From positions 1 to 64,000 of the forward strand of contig CAILRB010000009.1 of the NCBI GenBank assembly GCA_903836465.1: a DNA stretch of 64,000 bases. The letters run 5' to 3'. The DNA comes from an uncultured Chlorobiaceae bacterium. Lineage in GTDB: Bacteria; Bacteroidota; Chlorobiia; Chlorobiales; Chlorobiaceae. Positions 42,568 through 52,533 of this stretch are shown here, piece after piece; position 1 is the first letter of the stretch, and every line of letters starts with the position of its first letter. A program made the translations under genes and the position numbers. Under the pieces are notes generated by a model. The model was not told the origin of the DNA. It did not search any database and saw only the letters and a program-made list of their open reading frames with translations.

Positions 42568-43911
42568 TCAGGGCTGGTAACGGTCGCGCCATATCTGGCT
42601 CAGCCTTTCTCTGATATACTTTTCACGCCCTTCATCTCCGGGACGGTAATAGGCCTTCGGTTCCATGCTTTCAGGGAAGTAGTGCTGGGCGACAAAATGG
42701 CCCGGATAACTGTGGGGGTAGTGATACCCGGCGCCGTATCCTTCCGCTTTCATGAGTTTGGTGGGCGCGTTGCGCAGGTGAAGCGGCACAACCAGATCCT
42801 GCTTGACTGTTGCATCACTCATCGCCTCGTTGATGCCCTGATAGCTTGCGTTTGATTTTGGTGCGGAGGCAAGGTAGGTAACGCCCTGGGCCAAATTGAT
42901 TCTTGCCTCGGGCATCCCGATCATGGCAACGGCCTGAAAGACCGAGATGGCAAGGGTTATGGCGTAGGGGTCGGCGTTGCCGATATCTTCGCTCGCAAAA
43001 ATAACCATTCGCCGGGCGATGAATTTCGGGTCTTCTCCTCCTTGTATCATTCTGGCAAGCCAGAAGAGGGCTGCATCGGGATCGGAACCTCTCATGGATT
43101 TGATAAAGGCGGAGATGATGTCGTAGTGGTTTTCGCCCCCTTTGTCGTAAATGGGGGCCTTGTGCTGCAGTGCCTCTTCAAGCAGCTCCCGGTTCAGCAC
43201 GATTTTGGTCGCATCCTTTGGTAACAGCGAGACGGCGGCTTCGATCGCGTTCAGGGCCTTGCGGGCATCTCCTCCGGAAAACTGCAATAAAAAATCAAGT
43301 CCGGTTATCTCAATGGAAAGCCCTTTGAAGAGAGTGTCCTCTTTCAGGGCGCGACTGATGACCGCTTCGATTTCGTCCGGGCCAAGCGGTTTGAGAATAT
43401 AGACCTGCATCCTGCTCAGGAGTGCTCCGTTCACCTCAAAGGAGGGGTTTTCGGTGGTGGCTCCGATCAGTACAATAAGTCCCTGTTCAATGGCATGGAG
43501 CAGCGTATCCTGCTGTGATTTATTGAAGCGGTGAATTTCGTCGATGAAAAGGATGCTTCGTTGGCCTGCTCGCCTTGCTTTTTCGGCGTTTTCAAGGGCC
43601 TTGCGGACATCCTTGACGCCTGAGTCGATGGCTGAAAGCTGCTCAAAGCGATAGTTCAGGGAGGCGGCGCAGATTTCAGCAAGGGTGGTTTTTCCTGAAC
43701 CGGGAGGTCCCCAGAAAATCATGGAGGGCATCTGGGAGCTGGCGAGGAATTTACGAAGCGGCCCGTTTTTACCGACAAGATGCTCCTGCCCGGCCATCGC
43801 ATCAAGGGTGCGCGGACGAACCCGCTCGGCAAGAGGTTGAAAATAATCTCCGGCGGCGGGAGACGCTGCAAAGCCGAAAAGGTCGGACTGAATGTGATCG
43901 GTATTAGCCAT
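42568..43911 (-). CDS. rarA: Replication-associated recombination protein A (MgsA)
   Basis: AAA+ ATPase of the RarA/MgsA/WRNIP1 family, 447 residues, full length. It acts at stalled replication forks with clamp-loader-like activity. Walker A GPPGSGKT is at residues 68-75 and Walker B is [11 protein letters not shown], with sensor 1 ATTENPS. The C-terminal tetramerisation part contains [15 protein letters not shown] and [17 protein letters not shown]. It starts at the ribE stop with a 1-base overlap. Confidence 0.95.
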   Translation of the reverse strand: MANTDHIQSDLFGFAASPAAGDYFQPLAERVRPRTLDAMAGQEHLVGKNGPLRKFLASSQMPSMIFWGPPGSGKTTLAEICAASLNYRFEQLSAIDSGVKDVRKALENAEKARRAGQRSILFIDEIHRFNKSQQDTLLHAIEQGLIVLIGATTENPSFEVNGALLSRMQVYILKPLGPDEIEAVISRALKEDTLFKGLSIEITGLDFLLQFSGGDARKALNAIEAAVSLLPKDATKIVLNRELLEEALQHKAPIYDKGGENHYDIISAFIKSMRGSDPDAALFWLARMIQGGEDPKFIARRMVIFASEDIGNADPYAITLAISVFQAVAMIGMPEARINLAQGVTYLASAPKSNASYQGINEAMSDATVKQDLVVPLHLRNAPTKLMKAEGYGAGYHYPHSYPGHFVAQHYFPESMEPKAYYRPGDEGREKYIRERLSQIWRDRYQP

Positions 43912-44591
43912 TAAAATCCGTTTTCCTGAAGCCAGGCCTCATTGATACGTGAAGCCGTCCGCGCTTCCGGCTTTGCCTCTTCCCGCCCAAAAGAGGAGGC
44001 TCTGCCGAGCTGACGGGCAACATACTTGCCGAGTATGTCGAATTCAAGATTCACCTGGCTGCCCTGTTTGAGTTCATTGATGGTGGTATGGGCAAAGGTG
44101 AAGGGAATAATCGCAACGGCAAAGAGCTGCGCTTCAAGCTTTGCGACCGTAAGGCTGATGCCGTCGATGGTTATAGAACCGGCAGAGACGATCATGGAGC
44201 TGAAGTCGTCCGGAAAGGCGATCCAGAGTTCACGGCTTGAACCAAGTTCTTTGATCTCCTTCACGGGTGCCGCACAGTCAACATGGCCAAGCACAAAATG
44301 GCCGCCGAGGCGATCAAGTGGACGGAGTGCCCGCTCAAGGTTGACGAGCGCTCCGTTATGCAGAGCGCCAAGCGTTGTTTTTGAGAGGGTCTCTTCAATG
44401 GTATCGACCTCAAACCACCCCTCACCAAGCGCAACAACGGTCTGACAGGCGCCGTTGATGCTGACGCTCTCGTCGACAGAGAGGTTGCTGAACTCTTTGG
44501 TGTTGTTGTACTGCACCCTGAGCCGCAAACCTCCCTGCCGCCGTGTTACTCCCCTCACCCTTCCGACATCCTTGATAATTCCGGTAAACAT
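43911..44591 (-). CDS. ribE: Riboflavin synthase, alpha subunit
   Basis: 226 residues with two lumazine-binding domains. It dismutates two 6,7-dimethyl-8-ribityllumazine molecules to riboflavin. The first domain starts [12 protein letters not shown] and includes [15 protein letters not shown]; the second has [17 protein letters not shown] and TIDGISLTV. The C-terminus is about 20 residues longer than usual. It lies 19 bases after tpx and in the same run as ribD, but not adjacent to it. No FMN riboswitch was recognised upstream. Confidence 0.95.
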   Translation of the reverse strand: MFTGIIKDVGRVRGVTRRQGGLRLRVQYNNTKEFSNLSVDESVSINGACQTVVALGEGWFEVDTIEETLSKTTLGALHNGALVNLERALRPLDRLGGHFVLGHVDCAAPVKEIKELGSSRELWIAFPDDFSSMIVSAGSITIDGISLTVAKLEAQLFAVAIIPFTFAHTTINELKQGSQVNLEFDILGKYVARQLGRASSFGREEAKPEARTASRINEAWLQENGF

Positions 44592-44610
44592 GCGTGGCTG
44601 GTTTCTTCAG

Positions 44611-45120
44611 TTATACGATCGCTTTGAGGGCGGCAAGGGCCGCGCTGTAGTTTGGTTCTTCCACGATTTCCGGCACCTGTTCGGTGTAGCGTACGATTCC
44701 GTCGGCATCAACAATCACAATGGCACGGGAAAGAAGACCTTTGAGTGGACCATTGGCAATGGTGACCCCATAATTGATGCCGAATTCGGGAGAGCGGAAG
44801 GTGGAGAGTGAAATAACATTTTTTAATCCTTCAGCTTCACAGAAGCGACTGTGTGCAAAGGGCAGGTCGGCGGAGATGCAGAGCACAACGGTGTTGTCGA
44901 GGGTTGATGCTTCCTGATTGAAGCGTCTGACTGAAGCTGCGCAGACGGGCGTGTCAAGGCTCGGAAATATATTAAGAACGAGTCTTTTTCCTGCAAAGTC
45001 TGCAGGCCCTGCTTCGGAAAGGTCGGTTTTCACCAGACAGAAAAAAGCTGCTTCGGAGCCTTTGGCCGGAAGAGTCCCGACGGTTTCAAAAGGATTTCCC
45101 TTCAAAGTAATCTGTGCCAT
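44611..45120 (-). CDS. tpx: Thiol peroxidase (Tpx)
   Basis: 169-residue atypical 2-Cys peroxiredoxin starting [15 protein letters not shown] at 45120; the longer open frame upstream is not conserved-looking. The peroxidatic Cys60 is in [16 protein letters not shown] and the resolving Cys94 in SRFCEAEG. It reduces peroxides using thioredoxin in the cytoplasm. It follows the DoxX gene by 67 bases, and a shared role in oxidative stress for these two is possible. Confidence 0.95.
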   Translation of the reverse strand: MAQITLKGNPFETVGTLPAKGSEAAFFCLVKTDLSEAGPADFAGKRLVLNIFPSLDTPVCAASVRRFNQEASTLDNTVVLCISADLPFAHSRFCEAEGLKNVISLSTFRSPEFGINYGVTIANGPLKGLLSRAIVIVDADGIVRYTEQVPEIVEEPNYSAALAALKAIV

Positions 45121-45187
45121 GAATTGTAATTTAAGATTAATAAAATGTAACCGATAAAAACCTGCCCGACAGGATGACTGCAATCTC

Positions 45188-45604
45188 TTAGTCCCATAGG
45201 CCACCACCACGGGAAAGGCTGAAACGGCCTGCTCCAAAGAAGAAAACGGCGAGTGAACCAAACAGGTAAAGTGCCTGCAGTTCAAGGGCATATCCTCCAT
45301 GTTCCGATATTGAATAAAGCTCTTTCGAATGAACGAGATAGATCGCCATAACCATGACGAGTGTCTGTACAAGAGCTGCTGGACGGGTATAGATGCCTGT
45401 CACCATGAGCAGAGGCGCAAGAAGTTCACCGCCAAGAATTCCATGGGAGAGGTATCCCGGTAACCTGGCCTTAAGAAGCATGGACTCCACAAAAACGTAA
45501 CCGTGCTGAAGTTTGTTTACTCCGTGAAAGAGCAGCAGTGTACCAACAGAAACCCGCAGAAGCAGTTTTCCAAAGTCACTGTTATTGACAAACCGTTCAA
45601 TCAT
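45188..45604 (-). CDS. DoxX-family membrane protein
   Basis: 138 residues with four hydrophobic helices. The start at 45604 is set by AGAAGG six bases upstream; an earlier in-frame Met lacks a site. Family features are [17 protein letters not shown] and [20 protein letters not shown]. DoxX-type proteins are integral membrane proteins often linked to redox or thiol metabolism. The neighbouring tpx gene would fit, but the function is unknown. Confidence 0.85.
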   Translation of the reverse strand: MIERFVNNSDFGKLLLRVSVGTLLLFHGVNKLQHGYVFVESMLLKARLPGYLSHGILGGELLAPLLMVTGIYTRPAALVQTLVMVMAIYLVHSKELYSISEHGGYALELQALYLFGSLAVFFFGAGRFSLSRGGGLWD

Positions 45605-45684
45605 CGGTGACCTTCTTTTTGTGTATTTTTTCACCATTATCAACCGTGTTTGGGTTCTTCTTCAACCTTGTGCCTTTGGACGGT

Positions 45685-46791
45685 TCAAGCTGCAATATAT
45701 GCCTCCAGCAGTACGTCATTCCCGAAAAACTTCGGAGGTTCGAAACGCAGATTGAATGCCTGATCGGGCATGCTGATACCGAGAGGCGCAAAGGAACTCA
45801 GGGCGTCACCGCCAAAAAGTTTCGGAGCTATAAACATCGTGATTTTATCAACAAGCCTGGCTCGAACGAATGAGGCGGACAAGCGGCTCCCTCCTTCAAC
45901 CATCACGGAGAGAACATTCTGCTTCTGCAGCTCCGCCAGTACAGAACGAAGATCAAGTTCTCCGGCATGTTCATTGACAAATAACACGGTTACCCCTCTC
46001 TGTCGTAACAGCGCGACTTTCGGCAGCCGTTCCCATGAGGATGATGCAAAGACCATAGTGGGGGCGGCGGTATCAAATATTTTTGCATCCAAAGGAAGAC
46101 TCAGCCGGCGGTCAAGAACCACGCGAAGGGGATTACGCCCTGCACAATGCCTGACGGTAAGCTGGGAGTCGTCGGCGCGTACGCTGGCCTCGCCGATCAG
46201 TACGGCATCATAAATGCTCCTGAGCCGGTGTACCTCGCGTCTTGCCTCTTCCCCGGTAATCCAGTGGGATGCACCGAGCGAGGTTGCAATTTTTCCGTCA
46301 AGGGTCTGGGCAAGTTTTATGGTCACAAAGGGCAGCCCTTTCGTATGGCTTTTGATAAAGGCTTCATTGCATTTCAGACATTCTGCTTCGAGCACGCCCT
46401 CAGTAACCGGAATCCCTGCGGCCTGCAGCCTGGCGATGCCTTTTCCGGCAACCTCGACATGGGGATCGCGGCAACCGATGACAACGCGGGAAATACCCTT
46501 CTCAACAATAAGGTCACTGCATGGGGGAGTTTTTCCGAAATGGGCGCAGGGCTCAAGAGTAACATACAATGTCGCCTCTCGAAGCTTCTGTTCGTCGGAA
46601 ACCGATGCAATGGCATTAACCTCCGCATGGGGGCCTCCAAATTTCTGGTGACAGCCCTCGCCGATAATTTCTCCGTTGTAGACGATAACCGATCCCACCA
46701 TGGGGTTCGGGCTTACACTGCCCGCACCCTGCAGGGCAAGTTCAAGAGCGCGCCTCATAAAAATGGCATCATCGCGGTACGGCATAGTCAC
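45685..46791 (-). CDS. ribD: Bifunctional riboflavin deaminase-reductase
   Basis: 368 residues. The N-terminal deaminase (about 1-145) has zinc ligands H55 (PHAEVNAI), C82 and C91 ([11 protein letters not shown]). The C-terminal reductase (about 150-365) has [15 protein letters not shown] and [14 protein letters not shown]. It carries out steps two and three of riboflavin synthesis from GTP. Its start overlaps the stop of the dCMP deaminase gene by 4 bases, so two zinc deaminases are translated in tandem. Confidence 0.95.
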   Translation of the reverse strand: MTMPYRDDAIFMRRALELALQGAGSVSPNPMVGSVIVYNGEIIGEGCHQKFGGPHAEVNAIASVSDEQKLREATLYVTLEPCAHFGKTPPCSDLIVEKGISRVVIGCRDPHVEVAGKGIARLQAAGIPVTEGVLEAECLKCNEAFIKSHTKGLPFVTIKLAQTLDGKIATSLGASHWITGEEARREVHRLRSIYDAVLIGEASVRADDSQLTVRHCAGRNPLRVVLDRRLSLPLDAKIFDTAAPTMVFASSSWERLPKVALLRQRGVTVLFVNEHAGELDLRSVLAELQKQNVLSVMVEGGSRLSASFVRARLVDKITMFIAPKLFGGDALSSFAPLGISMPDQAFNLRFEPPKFFGNDVLLEAYIAA

Positions 46792-47321
46792 TCCTTCAGG
46801 TTACTGGCTAAATTCACTTGTACCAGCCGAATACCGGAAAGTCTCAGCAGTTCGTCGATCTGCTCTATTTTATAGGGTTTGTCATAGTAGATGGTTTTGA
46901 TGCCGACGTTGATGAGCACCTTAAGGCAGTGAATACAGGGACTGGCAGTAATGTAGATATCGGAATCTTTGATTGAAACACCATGTTTTGCCGCCAGTGC
47001 GATGGCATTGATTTCAGCATGTATCGTGTTGACACAGTTCTCTTCAACAGTACCGTCGGGATGTTTGCTCTCGTAAATAATGCAGTTACTGTCGTTGCAG
47101 TGAGGGAGCCCGGATGGGGCTCCGTTGTAGCCGGTCGAAAGAATACTGTTCTCTCTGACGATGACGGCTCCGATATGCGCCCGGCTGCAGGTCGCCCTGC
47201 GCGAAATTAGATGCGCGACGTTCATGAAGTACTCATGCCAGCCAAGCCGCTTTTCAGGGACTGAAGAGCCCTCACCTTTTTCACCCGAACAGCAGCTTCC
47301 GCTCTTCATTTCTTCATGCAT
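46788..47321 (-). CDS. dCMP/deoxycytidylate deaminase
   Basis: 177-residue zinc-dependent deaminase of the dCMP deaminase/ComEB type. It converts dCMP to dUMP for thymidylate synthesis. Motifs are HAEINAI (H101, E103) and SPCIHCLK (C129, C132), with [14 protein letters not shown] and [14 protein letters not shown] before them. A Cys-rich N-terminal extension of about 25 residues ([13 protein letters not shown]) is not part of the core fold. First gene of the ribD-DoxX-tpx-ribE-rarA run. Confidence 0.9.
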   Translation of the reverse strand: MHEEMKSGSCCSGEKGEGSSVPEKRLGWHEYFMNVAHLISRRATCSRAHIGAVIVRENSILSTGYNGAPSGLPHCNDSNCIIYESKHPDGTVEENCVNTIHAEINAIALAAKHGVSIKDSDIYITASPCIHCLKVLINVGIKTIYYDKPYKIEQIDELLRLSGIRLVQVNLASNLKE

Positions 47322-47435
47322 AGTCCTGTTCTTTATTTAAAGAGATGGCAGGAGAAAAAATACTTTAACGGTAAATGTAATGAAAAAGATCGGGCTCATG
47401 CAAAACGCGCCAACTCTTTCTGCAGGGATGCCTGC

Positions 47436-47846
47436 TTATTGATGCGGTTTTATGAGGAGCAGAGGAATGGTGATTTTTTCACGGAGAGTTCTGGAAACAC
47501 TGCCGAAAAGGATTCTTTCGGGCAAGCGGTGACCATGGAGAGCCATGGCGAGAAAATCGTAACCGTTTTCTTCAATCTCCCTGAGAATCTCTTTTTCCGG
47601 TTCTCCGCTTCGGATGACTATGCGGGCATCAATGCCTTCTGCCTGCAGTTGATTGCGGTAACGCTCAAGAATAATGATAGACTGTTCGCGAAAATACCTC
47701 TCCTGATCAAGGGTATGTGAGTGAACAACATGCAGCAGGTGCAGTGTGGCGCCAAGCTGAAGTGCCAATGCTGAAACATGCTCAATAATGGTCTCATCAA
47801 CCGGTGAGCAGTCGATAGCAACAAGGATTTCTTTGTAGAGTTTCAT
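47436..47846 (-). CDS. Universal stress protein (UspA family)
   Basis: 136-residue UspA-type protein. The start MKLYKEILVAIDCSPVDE is typical. The C-terminal ATP-binding pattern is GYDFLAMALHGHRLPERILFGSVSRTL, close to the G-x2-G-x9-G(S/T) motif. Its start is 1 base from the stop of the Nramp transporter gene, so the two are coupled. It may regulate the transporter or respond to metal stress (inference). Confidence 0.9.
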   Translation of the reverse strand: MKLYKEILVAIDCSPVDETIIEHVSALALQLGATLHLLHVVHSHTLDQERYFREQSIIILERYRNQLQAEGIDARIVIRSGEPEKEILREIEENGYDFLAMALHGHRLPERILFGSVSRTLREKITIPLLLIKPHQ

Positions 47847-47847
47847 C

Positions 47848-49092
47848 TCAGCTTCCTCCGGTCAGTGTCGTGTAAAAAAAATAGATGTTGAGGACGATAA
47901 CAATCAGAGAAATAATTGATGCGGCGGCAAACTCAAGGTTACGGCTTCGGAAACTACCCATCACCGTGCTGTTACGGCTGAGTATGAGGAGCGGCACCAG
48001 AGTAAAGGGTAGCTGTATGCTCAGGATTACCTGGCTGAAAATAAGAATGCGAAAGGTGTCTTGAGTGAACAGAATAATCAGAAATGCCGGAATGGCAGTT
48101 ATAAAAACGGCAGTTCTGTAGAGCGCGGTTCGGGGATCTTCAGGCTTGCCCAGAAAACCGGTGATAACATCGGCTTCTGCCATGGAGGAGGTCATCGAAG
48201 AGCCTACTCCGGAAAAAATAAGGGCTATGGAAAACAGTAAACCGGCAAGCGGGCCGGCAAGTGGCTTCAGTGTTGACGATGCCTGTTCGATACTGTTTAC
48301 CGGAATATGGTTGTTATAAAAAACCGCAGCGGCAACAATGATCATGGAAGCATTCACCACCCAGCCCAGAGTCATGGCGGAGAGGGTATCAATTTTTTCA
48401 TATCGGAGCAGCTCTCGCTTTTCTTTCTCCGAAATTCCCCACTCCCGGCTGTGAATGACATTTGAATGGAGGAAAATGTTATGCGGCATCACTACTGCGC
48501 CGAGAATGGCCAAGGCTGTATAAATGCTTTTGTTATCAACTTCAGGCACAAGAAGCCCGGAAAATGCAGCGCTCCAGTCGGGCTTGACAATCAGCAGTTC
48601 GACAAGGTAGCATAAGGTGATAATGCCAAGAAAGCCGACAATGATTGTTTCAATTCGGTGGTATCGCTGACTGATGACCAGAAAAACCTTGAGAAGCAGC
48701 GTTATGAGCGCTCCGGCCCAGAGGGGGATACCAAAAAAGAGCATGAATCCGATTCCGCCTCCCAAAAGCTCGGCGACATCGGTTGCTACACAGGCAAGAA
48801 TAACGCTGAAACCAAGAAAAGCCGTGACCGGCCCGGGAAAAAAGTCACGGATGTTGACGGCTAATGATTTTCCGGTAGCAATGCCAAGTTTAGCGGCGCT
48901 ATGCTGAATCAGTACCAGCATGATGGTGCCTAAAGTGACCACCCAGAGTAACTGGTACCCAAACTTCGAGCCTCCCTCAATATTTGTAGCCCAGTTGCCC
49001 GGGTCAATAAATCCCACGGTAACAAGAAAGCCCGGCCCAAGAAAACTGAGGAGTGTTTTCAAAGAAAATATTTTCTTTTTGGCTTTTGGCAT
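47848..49092 (-). CDS. mntH: Nramp-family divalent metal transporter
   Basis: 414 residues, 11 predicted helices. Both metal-binding signatures are intact: DPGNWATN in helix 1 and MPHNIFLHS in helix 6. This predicts proton-coupled Mn2+/Fe2+ uptake. The segment VATDVAELLGGGIGFMLFFG is also typical. It is followed at once by a UspA-type gene. No Fur or MntR-like operator was recognised in the 87-base upstream gap shared with the thioesterase gene. Confidence 0.92.
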   Translation of the reverse strand: MPKAKKKIFSLKTLLSFLGPGFLVTVGFIDPGNWATNIEGGSKFGYQLLWVVTLGTIMLVLIQHSAAKLGIATGKSLAVNIRDFFPGPVTAFLGFSVILACVATDVAELLGGGIGFMLFFGIPLWAGALITLLLKVFLVISQRYHRIETIIVGFLGIITLCYLVELLIVKPDWSAAFSGLLVPEVDNKSIYTALAILGAVVMPHNIFLHSNVIHSREWGISEKEKRELLRYEKIDTLSAMTLGWVVNASMIIVAAAVFYNNHIPVNSIEQASSTLKPLAGPLAGLLFSIALIFSGVGSSMTSSMAEADVITGFLGKPEDPRTALYRTAVFITAIPAFLIILFTQDTFRILIFSQVILSIQLPFTLVPLLILSRNSTVMGSFRSRNLEFAAASIISLIVIVLNIYFFYTTLTGGS

Positions 49093-49179
49093 CGGTGACG
49101 TTTTCTTTTTGGCAAAGCTTCTTATAGCATTAAGTTATAAGGAACCAAGCATCACCTGAATCTACATTTTTATTTTGTC

Positions 49180-49572
49180 ATGGAAACGTACAAGCTTGTT
49201 TTGCCTGAACATCTTAACCATTACGGATTTCTCTTTGGAGGAAACCTGTTGAAATGGATTGATGAGGTCAGCTATATCACGGTATCTCTGGATTATCCCG
49301 GATGTAACTTTGTTACGGTGGGAATGGACAAGGTCGAGTTCAAGAAAAGTATCCGGGGGGGGTCTATTCTTTGTTTTGTGACTGAAAAAAGCAGAATAGG
49401 GCGTACGTCAATTGAGTATACGGTGCACGTCTACAAAAAAAGTATTGAAACCGGTGAGAGAATTCTTGCTTTCAGTACCAATATCACCTTTGTCTGTCTT
49501 GATGAAAAAGGGGCAAAGAAAGAGCTCTGCTGCGGACATAAAATAACCGGCCCTGACAAGACCTGCATCTGA
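49180..49572 (+). CDS. Hotdog-fold acyl-CoA thioesterase
   Basis: 130-residue single hotdog domain of the YciA/BACH type. The start [21 protein letters not shown] carries the family block, with [13 protein letters not shown] next, including the catalytic Asp. It should hydrolyse acyl-CoAs in the cytoplasm. The C-terminus has a CCG...C cysteine cluster. Divergent from the Nramp gene and convergent with the LptF/G gene. Confidence 0.9.
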   Translation: METYKLVLPEHLNHYGFLFGGNLLKWIDEVSYITVSLDYPGCNFVTVGMDKVEFKKSIRGGSILCFVTEKSRIGRTSIEYTVHVYKKSIETGERILAFSTNITFVCLDEKGAKKELCCGHKITGPDKTCI

Positions 49573-49588
49573 GGCTTGCAGGTCATCG

Positions 49589-50914
49589 TTACCGGGAGGT
49601 ATTGAACACTGCTCCGGTCAGACTGATAACAAGCAAGATGCCGATACCGGCCATCACGGTATTGGCCAGCCACATCGAAATCATGGGGTCAATCAGACCG
49701 CGTTCGGCGATTTTTTCGCCTGCAATCATGATCATCCAGTATAAAACGAAAAAAAGCAGCGAGATGGCGGCCCCGGCCCCAAAACCGCCGCGCCTCGCGA
49801 GAACGCCAAGAGGAGCGCCGACCATAACAAAAACGAAACAGGCAAGTGATAGTGCGTATTTTTTATGATAAGCGGCCATGTAACGATTGTAGGTGCTCTG
49901 GTTTGATGCAATGCTGTTGAGTTCACTGTCAAGTTGTGCAAGTTGCCGGTCAACATAGCCTGCGGCTGCGGCTATTGCCTTTGACGATGGAGAGGCTGCG
50001 TGGAGGGTTTCGCGAGCTTCGGCGCGGGGTTGTGCCATTAGCGCCGCCAATTTTTCAAGCGGCATGCGGATGCGTTTTTCGGATGCCGACATCCTTTGCA
50101 TGATTGCATTGCCAATATTATGCAGCTCGTTCGCTGAAAGTTCGTTGTCACCGGAACGCATCCTGTTCCCGGAAGAGCGCGCAAAACCTGAACCTGATGA
50201 CTCAAAAACAAAGCGCTGTTTGCTGAAGCTCATGTTGCGGCTGTTTTTGTGATCCGGCTGGCGTACTTGATGAATCTCACCGTTATAGAGCGTCATCACC
50301 AGATACTGGTAATCGGCGGTAAAATCGATAGTTCCCTTTTCAGCCGTCACCACGGTGCTGTACTCCGGTTTTGTAACATCATAAATGACAATGCCATAAA
50401 GATTTTTTAACCGATCATCAGATTTACGGATGAAGATGGAATAACCGTCCACCAAGGTTGAAAAAGCGTTTTCTGTTAATCCGAAGGCGGGTTTTGATCG
50501 TGCGATATCGACCATCATGGATTTCGCATAATAGTTTGCCTGGGGAAGAACAACATTATTGAACCGTTCGACAAGCGCGGAGAGAAGAAGTCCTGCCAGG
50601 AGCACAGGAATCATAAGTCGGTAGAGAGAGATGCCTGATGCCCTGAAAACGGTCATTTCCGAGGTAGTGGTCAGCGTACCGAATGCCATAACGACGGCAA
50701 CAAGCACAGCCATTGGAGCGGCAAGACCAACCATCCATGCTGACTGCAGCATAATGAGTTCGACAATGGTCGAGAAACTAATACCCTTACCGATAAAGCG
50801 ATCGGCAAATGTTGAAAAAAACTGGAGTATCAGAACAAAAACAAGGGTGATAAAGGCAAATAAAAAGGGCCCGAGATGTAATTTGAGGATATATCGATCA
50901 ATAATTTTCAACAC
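49589..50914 (-). CDS. LptF/LptG-family permease
   Basis: About 441 residues, taking the GTG at 50914 (VLKIIDRYILKLHLGPFLF), which matches the family N-terminus. In-frame starts at 50923 (GTG) and 50953 (ATG) cannot be excluded. Six helices in two groups of three flank a periplasmic jellyroll domain (about residues 115-330). LptF and LptG carry lipopolysaccharide out of the inner membrane with LptB. Only one such gene is here. The helical insertion before helix 4 (SASEKRIRMPLEKLAALMAQ) is longer than in E. coli LptF. Confidence 0.88.
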   Translation of the reverse strand: MLKIIDRYILKLHLGPFLFAFITLVFVLILQFFSTFADRFIGKGISFSTIVELIMLQSAWMVGLAAPMAVLVAVVMAFGTLTTTSEMTVFRASGISLYRLMIPVLLAGLLLSALVERFNNVVLPQANYYAKSMMVDIARSKPAFGLTENAFSTLVDGYSIFIRKSDDRLKNLYGIVIYDVTKPEYSTVVTAEKGTIDFTADYQYLVMTLYNGEIHQVRQPDHKNSRNMSFSKQRFVFESSGSGFARSSGNRMRSGDNELSANELHNIGNAIMQRMSASEKRIRMPLEKLAALMAQPRAEARETLHAASPSSKAIAAAAGYVDRQLAQLDSELNSIASNQSTYNRYMAAYHKKYALSLACFVFVMVGAPLGVLARRGGFGAGAAISLLFFVLYWMIMIAGEKIAERGLIDPMISMWLANTVMAGIGILLVISLTGAVFNTSR

Positions 50915-51071
50915 CTTTATCACTCTATTTGGGGGGCCGTTACAAAAAAACATTCTGTGCTGACAGGATCAGAAACAATGCAACTGCGACCTGCTGTTCT
51001 GCAAGATAAGAACTCTGGAGTATCTATCAATAAGCTGGAGGGTGCTCGGGAAGCAGGAAAAGGCATAAAAC

Positions 51072-51109
51072 AATAAAGACTTACAAGCCTGAACCTGTAA
51101 GTCTTTATT
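51072..51109. terminator. Terminator downstream of tRNA-Lys
   Basis: Perfect 14-bp stem, AATAAAGACTTACA (51072-51085) with TGTAAGTCTTTATT (51096-51109), around a 10-base loop. T-rich sequence follows on both strands (TATTGTTTTAT on minus), so it can end tRNA-Lys transcription. Confidence 0.85.
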
Positions 51110-51114
51110 TTATA

Positions 51115-51190
51115 TGGTGCACCCGGGAGGACTCGAACCTCCAACCCATTGATTAAGAGTCAATTGCTCTACCGATTGAGCCACGGGTGC
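51115..51190 (-). tRNA. tRNA-Lys (CUU)
   Basis: Acceptor GCACCCG from 51190 pairs with CGGGTGC, then ACCA, so the CCA end is encoded. The anticodon loop CTCTTAA between ATTGA and TCAAT gives anticodon CUU. The T-arm GGAGGTTCGAGTCCTCC is complete. It lies 9 bases downstream of the secG stop. Confidence 0.95.
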
Positions 51191-51198
51191 GGATAATT

Positions 51199-51555
51199 TT
51201 ATTTTGCTGGCAGTAGTGGTGTTGATGGTGCAGAAGGCACGGTTTTAGCTGGAGCTGGAGCTGCGGGCCGGGCTGGAACACTCTGCTGAAGAATGCTTTC
51301 CGACGAAGTCTTTGAGGACTCTTTGCCTGGAAGGGTAAACTGGGCTATAAAACAAAGCAACATGACAACGGCTGCAAGGATGGCTGTCGTCTTGCTTAAA
51401 AAGTCACCTGTCCGCCGGACACCAAGAGTCTGAACAGTACCAAGACTGGCCATACCGCCAGTCAAACCGCTGCCGCTTTTTGGACTCTGCAACAAAATAA
51501 CGCCAATAAGCAGAATCGATGCAAGTAAACCGACAATAACTATGAAAACATGCAT
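51199..51555 (-). CDS. secG: Preprotein translocase subunit SecG
   Basis: 118 residues from ATG 51555 ([16 protein letters not shown]); the open frame continues upstream but the family starts here. It has two membrane helices with the conserved loop [19 protein letters not shown] between them. SecG assists SecYE in protein export. The C-terminal tail, rich in Ala/Pro/Lys ([17 protein letters not shown]), is longer than in E. coli. Divergent from the DUF2905 gene. Confidence 0.92.
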   Translation of the reverse strand: MHVFIVIVGLLASILLIGVILLQSPKSGSGLTGGMASLGTVQTLGVRRTGDFLSKTTAILAAVVMLLCFIAQFTLPGKESSKTSSESILQQSVPARPAAPAPAKTVPSAPSTPLLPAK

Positions 51556-51646
51556 GTCGAGCCGCTCTAAATAATTCGCAAATATTCTTGTATCTTTCAA
51601 TCAAAAGAAGGCCTTAATTTAGCAACTTTTAAAAAATATCCAAACC

Positions 51647-51889
51647 ATGTTTTCAGTTGCTGGTAAAATAGTTACCCTGGCTGGTCTGGTTATTGTTCTT
51701 GTTGGCCTTCTTCTTATGACTTCTGATAAAACAGGATTATGGCGCTGGTTCACCTGGTTTGGCAATCTTCCCTTCGATATCAGGATTGAGAAGGCTAACT
51801 TCAGGTTTTATTTTCCAATAGGCACCTCCCTGCTGCTTTCTCTATTTCTCAGTCTGATACTTTTTCTTGTCAACAAATTTATCCGCTAA
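51647..51889 (+). CDS. DUF2905-family membrane protein
   Basis: 80 residues with two membrane helices flanking the conserved [20 protein letters not shown], which defines the DUF2905 family. Its role is unknown. The reading frame ends 7 bases before the hisB start used here, so the two are probably co-transcribed. Confidence 0.9.
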   Translation: MFSVAGKIVTLAGLVIVLVGLLLMTSDKTGLWRWFTWFGNLPFDIRIEKANFRFYFPIGTSLLLSLFLSLILFLVNKFIR

Positions 51890-51896
51890 ACTCTCT

Positions 51897-52499
51897 ATGC
51901 CAGAAACAATCTCAAGGGCACCTCGTTCCGCAACGGTTAGCAGAACCACAAAAGAGACAAACATTACTGTAACTGTAACGCTTGACGGGACGGGCATGAG
52001 CTCTGTCAACTCCGGAGTGGTTTTTCTTGACCACATGCTGACCAATTTCAGCAAACATTCAGGCTTTGACCTGGCACTGGAGTGCCATGGTGACCTTGAG
52101 GTCGATGATCATCATACTGTTGAAGATGTGGCTCTGGTTCTCGGCAGTGCCATTGCCGAAGCTCTTGGAGAGAAAAGGGGGATTCAGCGCTATGGCTGGG
52201 CACTTATTCCTATGGATGAGGCTTTGGCCCGTTGCGCGCTTGACCTTGGGGGAAGAAGTTATTGTGTTTTCAGTGCTGAGTTCAATCGACCGGTTATTCA
52301 GGGATTTTCAACAGAAATGGTTGAACATTTCTTTTTGTCGCTTTCGGGAACATTGAAAGCCAATATCCACCTGTCAATTCTTGAGGGAGAAAATACGCAC
52401 CACAAAATAGAGGCGCTGTTCAAGTCTTTTGCTTATGCCATGAAGGCTGCTGTTGCCATAACCGGTACTGAAATCCCTTCAACCAAGGGAAAGCTTTAA
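51897..52499 (+). CDS. hisB: Imidazoleglycerol-phosphate dehydratase
   Basis: 200 residues, the usual size of the monofunctional enzyme. It carries out step six of histidine synthesis. I chose ATG 51897 ([16 protein letters not shown]); the frame is open from 51867, inside the DUF2905 gene. Manganese-binding His motifs are seen: [32 protein letters not shown] and [13 protein letters not shown]. No other his gene is in this window apart from the sugar-linked paralogues at 3882-5346. Confidence 0.95.
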   Translation: MPETISRAPRSATVSRTTKETNITVTVTLDGTGMSSVNSGVVFLDHMLTNFSKHSGFDLALECHGDLEVDDHHTVEDVALVLGSAIAEALGEKRGIQRYGWALIPMDEALARCALDLGGRSYCVFSAEFNRPVIQGFSTEMVEHFFLSLSGTLKANIHLSILEGENTHHKIEALFKSFAYAMKAAVAITGTEIPSTKGKL

Positions 52500-52517
52500 G
52501 CTCTCCCTTTGGCTTTT
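52483..52517 (+). terminator. Terminator overlapping the hisB 3' end
   Basis: CCAAGGGA (52483-52490) pairs with TCCCTTTGG (52504-52512), with one bulged base, and is followed by CTTTTTC. The left arm lies inside the last hisB codons. It separates hisB from the convergent rny. Confidence 0.65.
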
Positions 52518-52533
52518 TCAGGATTGGGGACTT

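Noticed and set aside
45121-45372. N-terminal extension of the thiol peroxidase
   Set aside because: It runs through the intergenic region into the DoxX gene; [10 protein letters not shown] is the standard family start.
50920-51144. 74-residue open frame near tRNA-Lys on the minus strand
   Set aside because: It starts inside tRNA-Lys and crosses its terminator hairpin.
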